Positions 20,787 through 31,931 of a DNA stretch of 64,000 nt are shown in pieces; position 1 is the stretch's first letter, and each line of letters begins with the position of its first letter. This DNA comes from Raffaelea ambrosiae (lineage: Eukaryota; Ascomycota; Sordariomycetes; Ophiostomatales; Ophiostomataceae): contig PCDI01000004.1 in the NCBI GenBank assembly GCA_002778195.1, forward strand, positions 3,570,226 through 3,634,225, given 5' to 3'. The notes under the pieces were generated by a model. It saw only the letters and a list, made by a program, of their open reading frames with translations. It did no database searches and was not told the DNA's origin. A program made the position numbers and the translations under genes.

Positions 20787-22545
20787 ATGGCTCCTACTAC
20801 GTATGGATATCCCTCCCTTGCAATTTCCTGAGTAGTTTGCGCTCGCGTGCTTCGGCACGAGTTCGTAAAAACACTACTACCCCCAAACCTGTTTCTTCGC
20901 AGATTATCCGTGGTCCTCTTCACTGGATCTCTTCGCCTTTCTTTGGCCGCCTCGATCAGGATGGACATCGATTCGAAGGATTCAGTTGACCTGTCCGGCG
21001 CCTCTCTCTCCACTTTGCCGAGCTAGACCGGGTTAAACCAAGTCTCTGGCCGCCGAATGTTGGAAGGAGATGCTGTGCTGGGTGTTGAGAACCGAAGGAC
21101 ATCTTCTTCAATGCAGAACCTTCTTCTCTAAAATCAGTGCCACGTCCATTGGCAAGACATGCAGAAATGTGTGTTGCGCCAGTGATACTGAGTGAGCATC
21201 GTTTCTCGGTTGATCGTTATCGACTGAGGTGTTGTCGGCTTTGAGTGTCGCTGGGCTCGCAGAAATGGGTGTCGGGACCCCCGAGAAACTTCTTCTTTGT
21301 CAGCCCGACGTTTCCCTGCTCTGCGCAGAAGCAATCTCACCGATTAAATCCACATTGAGTCAGCCACCGCGAGAATGTCGCGCTTGAGCAGCAATTCTCC
21401 ACCCGGCGCTCTCCTATATGTGCCATACTTCGGTATGCTGGACTACGTACTAATCTGATGCAAACAGTACCGTGCCGACCCGTGAGGACATCCTGGTCCC
21501 CGAGACGCTCCTGAAGAAGCGCAAGAGCCAGGAGAAGGCTCGCGCCGAGCGCCTCGCCGAGATCCAGAAGAAGAAGAAGGTTGGTTCTACCTAATATTTG
21601 CTGCCGTTCCGGCTTTTCAGTTTCTTTCTTTCTGTTCCCCGGCCGAGTGGTTGTTTCTGCCTCTTGGATTTTCTCTTCCGAGAGAGTTTCAAGAAGCAAA
21701 GAGCAAATGCGCAGTTGGAGGGGACAAGGGGGGTCGAGTGATGTATAACAAACATTTGCCAACTAGACAACATGTCGATGCTGTTGCAAAATTAACCATC
21801 TTTCGGGTCTGATATCGATCCACACAAGAACGAGTAGTCTTGAGAAGACTATGTGCCTACTATCTTTTGCTGCCTCCACAAGAACAAGCATGATGCTAAC
21901 GCACTCTTTTAATGATAGGCCAACAAGGAGAAGCGCGCCGTCATCTTCAAGCGTGCCGAGAAGTACGTTCAGGAGTACCGCACCGCCGAGCGCGAGAAGA
22001 TCCGTCTGGGCCGCCTGGCCAAGCAGAACAACTCGTTCCACATTCCGGCCGAGAACAACCTGATCTTCATCGTGCGCATCAAGGGTATCAACAAGATTGC
22101 CCCCAAGCCGCGCAAGACTCTGCAGCTGCTGCGTCTTCTGCAGATCAACAACGGCGTCTTCGTCAAGGTCACCAAGGCCACGACTGAGATGCTCAAGATT
22201 GTCGAGCCCTGGGTCGCCTACGGCTACCCTAACCTGAAGAGCGTCAAGGAGCTCATCTACAAGCGTGGCTACGGCAAGGTCAACAAGCAGCGCATTGCCC
22301 TGACCGACAACGCCATCATTGAGGAGTCCCTCGGCAAGTACGGCATTGTCTGCATTGAGGACCTGGTCCACGAGATCTTCACTGTTGGCCCCAACTTCAA
22401 GCAGGCCTCCAACTTCCTGTGGCCCTTCAAGCTGTCCAACCCCAACGGCGGCTTCCACACCCGCAAGTTCAAGCACTTCATTGAGGGCGGTGACCTCGGC
22501 AACCGCGAGGAGAACATCAACGCTCTGATCCGCCAGATGAACTAA
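20787..22545 (+). CDS. RPL7: 60S ribosomal protein L7 (uL30)
   Basis: Large-subunit ribosomal protein. Exons are 20787-20800, 21468-21579 and 21919-22545, giving 250 residues, the expected length. The first coding exon is only 14 nt (MAPT plus two bases) and is followed by a 667-nt intron. The acceptor after CAAACAG restores TTVPTREDILVPETLLKKRK. Intron 2 begins GTTGGT and joins EIQKKKK to ANKEKRAVIFKRAEKY in phase 0. The rest is strongly conserved: KIAPKPRKTLQLLRLLQINN, GYGKVNKQRIALTDN, and the end NREENINALIRQMN. Codon use is strongly biased to C-ending codons, as in highly expressed genes. Intron 2 carries a snoRNA candidate, matching the habit of RPL7 introns in yeast. It is divergent from RPS14. 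Confidence 0.96.
21732..21820 (+). ncRNA. C/D-box snoRNA candidate in RPL7 intron 2 (snR39/snR39b-like)
   Basis: An 89-nt unit lies fully within the intron. The terminal stem GGTCGA (21732-21737) pairs with TCGATC (21815-21820), including one G-U pair. The C box is GTGATGT (21738-21744, one change from RTGATGA) and the D box is CTGA (21809-21812). The 14 bases before the D box, ACCATCTTTCGGGT (21795-21808), are exactly complementary to the conserved 25S rRNA segment ACCCGAAAGATGGT. The fifth base upstream of the D box pairs with the G of ACCCG, which corresponds to yeast Gm805 (snR39b); snR39 and snR59 target the nearby A807. Yeast snR39 and snR59 sit in RPL7 introns, so the host also fits. 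Confidence 0.75.
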
Positions 22546-23080
22546 AGCAGCCACGCTTACGCGTGTCTGCTAGGCGGTGTTGAGGGGCTGGGAGTAAAAC
22601 ATTGAAAAAAAATTAAAACAGAAATCTTTTTTTTCTTGTCATGTCGATAGGATGAGACAGCAAAACTCTCTTCAGGTTAAGAAGACAGTAGCAGTAGTGT
22701 GCATGGCGTTCTAGGGTGGAAAAGCACCAAATGGCTTTGTTTACTCGGGTCAAATCAAAAATATCCAAACCAACTTGATACAGATTTCTCGTTTGCTCCG
22801 ATTTGAGGGGTGTTGTTTTCTACATGCCTACCTTTTTTTACCGTGACCCCGTCTACCTATGTGATGTGCTTGCCCTTTGCAATTGCAATCAAGATTGTGC
22901 GCCTGCCTTCCCGTCCCTTGTAATAATACTGTGAAGTGATGTGTCGTATTGATACATGTGTAAATGCTGCAACCCGGCGTCGTACAATAGTGGTATATAT
23001 GCTTGTTTACGCAAATTTGTGCTGTTGACTGTCTCATCCGTGTCCCATCTGCGCCCTGCCTAGTTCCCACACCCCACGCC
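22546..23080. other. Convergent intergenic region (RPL7 / ISA2)
   Basis: 535 bp of 3' flank between two facing genes. It is A/T-rich with poly-A/T runs, as in UTRs. No gene or other structure is seen. Confidence 0.6.
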
Positions 23081-24025
23081 TTATATTTTAATATCGAAGC
23101 TCGTCCCACAACCGCAGCTACTCGTAGCCAGAGGGTTGTCAACAATTTTGAATTGAGAGCCAATCAGTTCCATGGTGAAGTCGACCTTGCTCCCATTGAG
23201 TAGCTCGAGAGATGGCGTATCGAGAATGATCTTGGGTGCCTTTAAAGGGTCCCCATCGCCGGCAACTGTCTCGCCCTCCTCGGCCACATACGAAAAGATG
23301 GTGTCATCTTCCCGTACTATTGCCGGTTCGGACTCGGCATCGGGAGCATCTGCTGAGGGCGCATTGGGTGCAGGCAGTTGACTTGGCAGCGTCACAAGAC
23401 TCATCACATACTGGAAGCCGTGACAGCCGCCGCTCTCCACCTGAATACGCAACGCCAAGAGTGGATTGCCGTCCTTTTCCATGACCTTGGATAGCCGCTG
23501 CAAATAGTTGGTCAGCATCCAGGAGCGCTACAAACGAACGGAGGGCGCTCAACGCCGCCGAGCAAAAAATAAACCCACCTTTGCCGCACGCGACGTAATT
23601 TCCAGTCTCATCTCCTTCCCATCGTCATCCATCTGGGGGTTCAGTACAGTTTCCGTCCTGTCCCTCCTCCGTGTCGTGGAAAACGAGCGGCATTGTTGCC
23701 AGACAGATTGGGGCTTGTTGGCAACCGCACTGGCAACAGCATTCGGTCCGAGGCTGGACGACAATCGACGAGTGCTCTGTTCACAGTGGCCAATAAATGG
23801 CACTGTCCTTCGTCGCGGCTGTGATTCTTGAGTCTTTGTCTGTGCCGCCGCTCCGGGGGCAGCGACTGAATAGCACCGACCGCCGACCTGTGTTGTCGAA
23901 CCGGGTGCGGCCCGAGGCAGATACGAAGGCAGGAGAAAATCGAGGATCGGTGTGCTGGCGGTGGTATTCGGAATAGCTTGCCCTGCTCGCCGGATGCGAA
24001 GCAGAGCTCTCGGTGCTGTAGCCAT
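23081..24025 (-). CDS. ISA2: Mitochondrial iron-sulfur assembly protein, Isa2-like (A-type/HesB)
   Basis: Acts late in mitochondrial [4Fe-4S] cluster formation, with Isa1 and Iba57. Exons on the minus strand are 24025-23579 and 23497-23081; the 81-nt intron is in phase 0 and joins SRAAK to RLSKVMEKDGNP. The product is 287 residues. The first ~115 form a long Arg/Ala/Ser-rich presequence ending in a run like CRSFSTTRRR, a likely mitochondrial targeting and cleavage area. The HesB/IscA domain follows. All three conserved cysteines are present: Cys174 in ESGGCHGFQY, and Cys277 and Cys279 in SCGCGTSFDI. An acidic insert (about 195-230) in the middle of the fold is common in fungal Isa2. The ATG at 24025 is the first in frame; upstream only a TTG is available. 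Confidence 0.9.
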
Positions 24026-25902
24026 TGTTTTGGCAAGAACCTCTGCTGAAGCAACAGATCGTACCCGTATGAGCAAAAGAGGCTTCACCAGCACTAGCGG
24101 CCGTTCGACGGAAAAAATAAGCAACCGGTGCGAATGGACAGGGTGGAATGACGAGGTGGTCCAGCTGCTGATGCTTTATTTGGGAGGAATGTACGGGAGG
24201 TCACGCAGGTTCAAAAACTTTGGAAGCCGCAGTCATTTTGTCCCCGTACCTGTTGGCCAATGCTGGGAATCGCAGAAGTTCAATTTCTAAGCAAGCGATC
24301 TCTATCTGGGGAAACTTGGGAGGCAAAAAACCAGCCAAAAATCGGAGCAGCAAGCCCATCCGCCAAGTGGGCTCACGAGCTGTTGTGATTGGTCTGCTGT
24401 GCCAGTCACGTGTCGTATAGCTGGACTTGTGTAAACGGTTTCTCCGCTGAGCCCATTGGCTGCTGGAACTTGCCTGCGCGATTACATTTCCCCGCGCTCC
24501 GGGAACGTTGGAGGTTCTTGTCAGAGACGACCAAGAACGACTCTTCCATCTCACAGATCGCTGTCGGAACGATGTGCCCGAAGCCCACAGTGGCCGTGAA
24601 TTTCGCACCGACTTTTGTCCTGCTGAGCAGAATCTGAGCCGTAGGTCCTAGTGAACCCCCGGAAAGGTCGACACTGGGTAACTGACGGTGTCTCGAGCTT
24701 TGTCGCTCAAGTTTTGTGCATCCTTTGCGCTCTTCACATCTGGTAGTTTGGCTGCAGTTTCCAGCGCACGTTCTCATTCCGGGCTACATATTCTCCCAAG
24801 AATAATCGCAGATAGCCGTGGGAAAGCTTTCGTGTACAGGGTTCCCTCGCTCGAAAAAAAAAACTGGGGTTTAGTGCAAACCGGGGTACAATGCGGGAAG
24901 CATTTGCCTTTCTTTCCCCCGCATTCCATTGCCGGTAGAGCCTTGCACCCACTTCTACCAACCTCCTGGCCTTGTACACGGAAGCATCAAATGCCCAAGC
25001 ACGAACACGCACTGCTAGGCAATGCGTTCTGTGTAAAAGTGGTGCCACCGCAGGCGGCTTACCCAAGACGATGTCAGCGTGAGCGGATCTGTAACAGCTG
25101 CAGCATTGTCATATCTGGAGCCAGTCACCGAAAGCATTGGGTTCCGTGCAGCTCGGGAGCACCTTGCCCCTACTTGTGCGGCCTTGTCCCAGATGTGTAC
25201 TTTCTCTGCCACTGGCGGCTTGATAATGCTTAATCATGCAACCAACAAGCCACCACATCTGTGGGTATTTCATTAGACCGTTGGACCAATTTCCCTAAGT
25301 GAGCTGGAGCCAGAAGACCAAAGAAGGGGGGAGGCATGGGAACACGACAGACACCAATAGGCCATCGGCAATTCTCTGGTTGGTCCGCCTTATCCCAAAA
25401 CACCCATTCTTGGCCTATACACCAGCCGCACGAGGCAGTTCATGCACTGCGTGCACTCAATTAAGCCGGTCTTGGACTTGAGATGGAGTTTGACCTCCCT
25501 GCGTGCCTGAGAAAGAGGGGCCGGCGAAACCTATACCATAAGAGGGTTCCATGTAAGTTGTTATTTAAAGTGATCTGGTATCCGGGTATGGACTGCCCTT
25601 ATGTTTTCGGAAGAGTCTTCTTCTTTAGTCTTTTGGAAATGAAGAGTTGATACTGGGTCAATTCGTGCTCGCAAGAGAAGAAAAAAAATAAAAAAATAAA
25701 AAATAAAAAATAAAAAGAGAGGAATACCAGACAAAACAACAAGACTGGGAAAGACGACCTCTTCTTATCGAGGTTCCAGGGGCTGTCAACAAGAAAATCG
25801 ACGTCTATTTGTGACAGGGTCACAATTGAGGCGTCTTTCCCTTTTCACAACCTCTCTTTGCATCTTTTTGCGCCATACAAACAACGCCCACTGTCTCTCG
25901 CA
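24026..25902. other. Divergent intergenic region (ISA2 / P450)
   Basis: About 1.9 kb with no convincing gene. Upstream of ISA2 it has three CCAAT boxes: 24257-24261 on the plus strand, and 24388-24392 and 24455-24459 on the minus strand. A CACGTG box lies at 24407-24412. Near the P450 it has an A-rich tract with repeated AAAAAT units (25679-25717). A 181-codon open frame at 24688-25233 lacks an ATG start and family resemblance. Confidence 0.5.
25679..25717. repeat. A-rich (AAAAAT)n tract
   Basis: An almost pure A/T run with a roughly 7-bp AAAAAAT period, about 190 bp upstream of the P450 start codon. Such poly(dA:dT) tracts tend to exclude nucleosomes in fungal promoters. Confidence 0.7.
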
Positions 25903-27685
25903 ATGGCTGACGGATTAGAAAACCCACCGGTCAGCCCCGGCACAATCTCGCCGGTGCGTGCCGTGTCTGCCAGCTTGGTGGGCATTTTGGCAGCTTATTG
26001 GGCTATTATTCTTCCGCTTCTCATCGTGAGCCGTCTTCTCTACAAGCGCTATGCCTCGCCTCTGCGTCAGTATCCTGGCCCCGTTCTGGCCTCGATGACC
26101 CGGTTGTGGAAGGTATGGTCCACGGCCTCAACCAACACTCACTGGCATCATATTGCCCTACACCGCAAGTACGGCACCGTTGTCCGCATTGCCCCCAATG
26201 AAGTCTCAATTGCGTCGCCGGAAGCGGCTCGTCTGGTGTTGGCTGCCGGCAAGCACTTCTCCAAGACCAAATTTTACGGCGTCTTTCCACCACCCGAAAA
26301 CCCCGACATCTTCACCGAGGTCCGCGAGCATGTCCATGCCCAAAAGAAAAAGGTTGCCAATGTGCCGTACAGCATGGCGGCCATGCAGCAGCTGAGCCCG
26401 TTCATTGACGATACCATTGAATTGCTCATGAGCAAGCTGGACGCGATTGCAGGCGGGCAGGCACAGGATTCTCGCGGACCACAGATGGACCTCGGGGCTT
26501 GGCTACACTGGTTTGCCTTTGACGTGCTCGGCGAGGTGGCCTTTAGTCGCAGCTTTGGCTTCATCGAACAAGGCCGTGACGTGGAGAACGCCATTGCCAC
26601 CATTGACGACTCTCAGAGATACAACGGCATCGTCGGCCAGATGCCGGAGCTGGACCACTTTCTGCGGCGCAATCCCCTGCGCAAGCTGATCCCATCACTG
26701 GACACAAAGAATGCACTGATCACGCGCATGGCGCTTGAGGAGCTCGGCCGACGTAAGCCCTTCGATAAGGAGAGTGAAGGCCGCTGGCGAGGTGGTGATG
26801 GCCGGCAGGATCTGCTGGCCAGTTTGATCAAGGGACATCTGAAGGACCCAGAGAAGTTCCATGAGGGCGATGTTTTTGCCATTGCCCATGGTGCCATGTA
26901 AGTCGTCTAGGAGGGTATACATGAAAAAAAAGAAGAAACAAGATGGAGAGCCAGGATAGAACAAGAGGGAGACGAAAAGAAAATAATTGTCTACTAACAT
27001 CCTTCAGCTTTGCCGGTTCCGACTCGACCGCCTCGACCATGCAGTCCTTTTTCTGGCACGTCCTCCATGAGCGCCGAGTTTACGACAAGCTGATGGCCGA
27101 GTTCGACGAAGCCGTGGCCAGCGGCACCATCCCACCGTCGGGCAATGTCACCTGGGCCCAGGGCCAGAGTTTGACATACTTCCAGGCCTGTCTGAAGGAA
27201 AGCATGCGCATACGGCCGGCTGTCGGCCTCAACATCACCCGCAATGTGCCACCAGAGGGTGCCGAACTGGCCGGCATCCACTTCCCAGGCGGCACCACTA
27301 TTGCCGTCAATGGCTGGGTGCTACATCGCGACAAGGCGACATTTGGCGACGACGCCGACAGCTACCGCCCGGAGCGCTGGACCGAAGACGAAGAGCGCGC
27401 ACGGCGTATGGAGAGATACATGGTCCAGGTAAGACTTTTTTCCCCGTTTCTTTACTCTTTTTTTCTTTCTTTCTTTCTTCCCATACTAACAGGTAAAAGT
27501 TTGGCGGCGGTGCCCATCTGTGCATTGGACGCAACCTGGCGCTACTTGAAATCAACAAGGTTTTGCCACGGCTGCTTCGCGATTACCGATTTGCCCTGGT
27601 GCACCCCAACCGTGAGCTGATTGCCCATGCAACATTCTTTGTTGTGCAGGAAGGACTGGAAGTGTTCATTGAGAGAAAGGTGTAG
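25903..27685 (+). CDS. Cytochrome P450 monooxygenase (pisatin demethylase-like group)
   Basis: Membrane-bound haem monooxygenase, probably in the ER. Exons are 25903-26897, 27008-27428 and 27500-27685, giving 533 residues. An N-terminal membrane anchor (about 15-45) is followed by a Pro-containing hinge, RQYPGPVLASM. The I-helix motif FAGSDSTAS lies at about 333-341, ExxR as ESMR near 397, the PERW motif as YRPERW, and the haem-binding loop FGGGAHLCIGR has its cysteine ligand near residue 480. The second intron acceptor must be the AAAAG at 27499, because the earlier AACAG breaks the haem loop. General sequence style is like the CYP57/pisatin demethylase and benzoate hydroxylase-type P450s of Sordariomycetes, but the substrate cannot be inferred. 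No reductase or biosynthetic core gene is adjacent. Confidence 0.92.
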
Positions 27686-29331
27686 GGGTTTTTCGTGACT
27701 AGAGGGCGTGAGGCGTCGAAAGAACACTCTGAGAGAGGGCACAGTAGCAGGGGAAGGTCACGGTTTCTATTCGTATTCTGTTCCTTTCACCCTCTAGCAT
27801 TCTCGGTTCAAAGCGGGAGTCAGGACATATTACTTAGTCTCGCTGCACATACATTTTACCAAACATTCAGTCTTGCATATTGGAAATGACTAGTGTAACC
27901 AACAATATTCCCACGGTGCCAAATAACGATCTATGCTTGTATGAGCTAACTGTTTATGTCAAAAGGCAAGTGTGAGAGCCAGAAGAAGCGCTCGCTGACA
28001 GGAGGAAGTGTGATTGCAGGACTTTAGAAAAACACACCTCGCATGGGGTATTGTTTCGGTCGAGACAGTTTCGTTTAAGGTTTTGAGTTGGCACTAGCTG
28101 GGTGCTTGTTCAACCCGGCGCTGGGAAGAAAGATGAATGTTCAAGCAGAGCAGAAACACTGGGATTACACAAAACAAAATCCGGCCAAGGCCACAAGTCG
28201 CGACCCATGGGGCCAACAATTGAGGCCAGCGATTGAGGCCATCTAGAGAAAATCCCCCTGCAGACTCGGCCATTGAGTGCAGACTATTCAGATACGCTGG
28301 CATTTTCCATGCTAGTAACGATTTGCATACCTGCAGATCAGAGGCATTAACACGGACAATCCCCGAGGTCGATAACCTAAAATGCCTGTCTTGGGCTGTG
28401 ATGTGTTGCAAGGTTACGCTTGATATGTCGTTGGGATGGGGCTGAAAAAGGGGGGCCAAATCGTCTCAGTGGAGAGCTAGCGCCCTTCAGCGTTGAGCCT
28501 CCTGGATCACCACATCCAATGGCAGCCATCACGGCTCCACCCAGCACCTGCATGACCCAGGCAGCGACCGCCAACAGCCAGCCTCTGTTCTGACCTGTAG
28601 CGTTTCAGCCCCAGGGTCTCTTTTGTGCTCTGCGGTTCTCCCCGGTCTGCAGCACCATGTTTAGGATCTGCATGGGCCACGGGCCACCAAAAAAAAGGGG
28701 ATCCCATAAAACAGCAACTGGCCCATCTGAAGCCTATCAGGCTGGTTTCTCGCTGTTTCCACTTACACCGTTTAGGAAAAGGCATGGATGTCAGATGTGA
28801 GCTCCGAACAAGCAGGTTCCTCGTTGCGGCTCGCTTTTGGCAACCTCTGGGCAAAACAAGCTTGGCCAATTCTGTGGCGGTCGTGACCGCTATCCCCCTG
28901 TCCAGGGTGGTGATACCTGCGATGCCAATGATATGTGGTGTTTGACATGCCTATGAGGCCGCTATGCTCCGACGAGCCAGGCTGCATGCTCCAAGACTGA
29001 GCATGGGGGATACACAAACCTTGGTGAGGTTGTTTCGCACCCGAAGCGCCCGGTGAAGTGCCTGGAAAGATTCACGAGATGAAATCATATATATTCAAGG
29101 CGTTCCCCATTTGTTTGCCCCGGGCCGTCTTGGCTAGATTCCGCACAAGGTCGCCAGGACTCATGCTGTCTTCATTCTTTTCTCTTCTTTTCGTCGCTTC
29201 GTTTCTTTTCTCTTCGTCAGAAACTCTGGGAGTTTTGTTTCCTGCAGCGCAGGTGTCCGTTCCTTCAACCTTGCAGTTTTTTTGAGTATTCGCTTGTAGT
29301 GCCTTCTTTTCCTTACCACATTGCCGCGACG
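27686..29331. other. Intergenic region upstream of the secreted-protein gene
   Basis: 1.6 kb without a recognisable gene. A run of T/C-rich sequence (29165-29290) directly precedes the next start codon and looks like a pyrimidine-rich promoter/leader. Nothing else is supported. Confidence 0.5.
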
Positions 29332-31175
29332 ATGGTTTCCTGTCTCTCCTTCATCTCAATTCTTAGCTGTGCCTTGCTGGCTGCTGCAGGCCCGGTCCGT
29401 CATCTGCCACGGACAGTCACTGCACTCGACGAGGCCGGCACTGCAGAGGCTCAGCAGCGAGATGGCACCGCTACCCGTGCTTTTTCGAATGTGCAGATGG
29501 TGACTGCAGACGGGCAGTGCCTCTTTGTCGACAAGCTTTCTGGCGACGCCCGCGAGAATCTGACGCCTGTTCAGATCGCCGCCTGTGGCTCGACGGATGG
29601 CCAAGGTTGGGACATCATCACAGCCGGGAAGCACATTGACGTCAATGACTCGATGCTTATTGTCAGCACTCTGACCCAAGCCTGCCTCAATTTTGACCCG
29701 CGTCGTCCTGCTGGGAACCAGGTCATTCTATTCTCCTGTGGAGGTCGTGCAGACGGAAGTGAGTATTTTGTTGCTTTTCGGGGGGGGAAAAAAAGCAAAT
29801 TTTTTTTTGCCTTTTCTTTACATTTATTCTATTTTCGCTTTGGTTTTTGTCTTCTTCTCCTTACTATCAACTTTGCTAACCTCAATGGCAAACAGGCGGC
29901 GACGTGACCAACTCTCAGCTGTTTCCATTCAATGGAACGGGCGGCCCGCTGACGTTTGAGCCCGAAAACGCGTGTGGCACTTGCTTATCAACCAATGGCA
30001 GCGTGCTCGACGCCGCAGACTGTGATGCCGCGGATACCAAGCAGTCGTTCACGTTTGGCAGTGCAGCCAGCAGCTCTGCTGCTTCGACGGTAGCTTCGAC
30101 GAGTGCAACAACAACGACAAGCAATGCTGCTGCATCGGGGACAACGACAACGTCAACCGGCGCCACTGTGGCACAGGCGGCGGCCGCAGCACAGACGTCG
30201 TCGTCGTCGTCGTCGTCGGTCTCTGACGATTGCGGGTCAGACGAAGCTTCCTCGGCAATCCAGTCTACTGTCCAGGCGGCACAGGCAGCCACAACGATCT
30301 CGCTTCCCTTTCGCAGCCAGACCATCTCAGCTGCCTTCCGCAGTCAGACCTTATCAGAACCCTTCCCCGGCGAGACACCTTGCGAGTCTGATTTGACGGT
30401 CACGGTGGTGGTGACAGAGACGGCGACCGCAGCGGCCACTGAGCAAGCCGTAGTGGAAACGACGACAGCACTGGGGGCCGGCATTGCTCAGGGAGTGGCT
30501 GTCCTTAGTTCCTCTGCATCCCTCTCTTCATCTTCGGCCTCGATCGTATCGGCATCTGACACCATTGCAGCGACTGCGTCCGTCTCACGAGGCGGTGTTC
30601 TGAATCCTTCCGCAGCCGCAGAAGCCAATCCTCGGGACGACACAGCAACGCGGGCCTTTACAAGTGTAGAGATCCGCGCGCCAGACGGAAACTGTCTCTT
30701 CGTGGATCCAACCGCCGGTGACTTCCGTGAGAACCTCATTCCTATCAGCCTGGTCACTTGCTCCGGCAGCGACAACGAGAAATGGGACGTCATCACGTCC
30801 GGCAAGCATAACGACCAGCCCGGGAATGCCCTTATGGTAAGCAGCCTCACCAACGGTTGCATCAGCCTCGATCCCCGCCGGGCAGTCAACGACACGGTGA
30901 CTGTCTTTTCTTGCGGCGGCCGTGCCGATGGTGGTGAGTATTGTGACACGGTTCTCCGTTCTGTAGCTCCACCCCCCCTGAGTAGAACATCTTGCTGACC
31001 AGTTGTAGGTGGCGAAACCAATGCGGACCAGCTCATTCCCTTCATCGGCGCACTCAGTTTCGCCTTCGCCCCGGTGGGCGAGAACAACCAGACCTGTATT
31101 CTGCCCGGCGATGGCAAGTTGGTGTCTGGCGACTGTCCCACCGACGGCTCTCAGTTGTTTGCCATTTTCCCATGA
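29332..31175 (+). CDS. Secreted protein with duplicated beta-trefoil (ricin-B-like) modules
   Basis: Exons are 29332-29758, 29896-30933 and 31009-31175, giving 543 residues. A signal peptide (about residues 1-20, MVSCLSFISILSCALLAAAG) precedes two similar modules. Each contains an ATRAF start, then DG-CLFVD, G-D-REN, a GWD or KWD-VIT-GKH motif, then FDPRR or LDPRR, FSCGGRADG, and a second half with an FPF or IPF motif. A Ser/Thr/Ala-rich linker with poly-Ser joins them. Both introns interrupt the codon after CGGRAD-G in phase 1, so the copies share an intron position. The pattern resembles a lectin-type beta-trefoil, but no ligand or activity is evident. It is probably extracellular or cell-wall associated; the linker is likely O-glycosylated. 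Confidence 0.8.
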
Positions 31176-31931
31176 AACTGTGAAGTGGATGGGACGTTTT
31201 GACCCCAGCTCGATTTCTCTTCGATTTTTCTTCGACTTCTCTTCGATTCGATTCTTTTTCTTCGTTTTTGGGGGTGCTTTTGACATTGAGGTGCTCTTTT
31301 ATTTTTGTTTTATTTTTGTTACTTTTTACCTGTAACTGTATTGCTTACGTGCTGTATTTTGAGTCAAAACGTAACAGAGGCCTGGCCATGATGATGCCAA
31401 CCATCTTAGTAAGTGCGAATGCTATTACATATTGTCACGCAACCGAACTGCAAGCAATTGCACATGCTTTCGTCGTATGCACTGATAAAAAATGGAGGAA
31501 GGAACGATCTAGCAGGTGGTGCACTTTCCGCTTTGCGTCTCGTTCGCGGCTGAGAGCAACGGTTGGTCTGGTGGGGCTACGTCATGCCAAAATGGCCTGC
31601 ATCCAACTTTTTCATAACACTTTGACTCGAGCAGGGCCCCCTTCGCGACAGAGCCTGCGCAGCGTCGAGTGTGTCTTTTTTGACAGCAATGGTTTCGTAG
31701 CATTGAGCCCGATGTCATTGTGCTAGGCGCTCCTGCCCTGGTCTCGGACCCCTCTAGCGCGAGGAGTTTCTCTCTTATTGTCGCGTTTCAGCGCGACTTT
31801 TCTGCATTGGGCTCTCGTTCCTTATTCAGTTCCCCTGCATCCAGGCAGCCCGGCACCTGCCATTTCTTCTTCCCCATGCCAGGCACGGCGGTATGAGCAA
31901 AAGCACCAGAATCTAATACTTGTCCACGACA
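31176..31931. other. Intergenic region (secreted protein / CorA-like gene)
   Basis: 750 bp. The first 160 bp are T-rich 3' flank of the secreted-protein gene. No gene or repeat of note is seen. Confidence 0.5.

Noticed and set aside
21181..21235. Second C/D snoRNA in RPL7 intron 1 (GTGATAC ... CTGA, with TCGTTATCG matching 18S rRNA)
   Set aside because: The C box is poor, the box distance too short, the rRNA match only nine bases, and the +5 position does not fit a known methylation site.
24688..25233. 181-codon frame with a signal-peptide-like start
   Set aside because: The start codon would be GTG, no ATG precedes it in frame, and the rest has no recognisable pattern.
27484..27492. Alternative acceptor AACAG in P450 intron 2
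   Set aside because: It shifts the frame and destroys the haem-binding FGGGAHLCIG motif; the next AG restores it.
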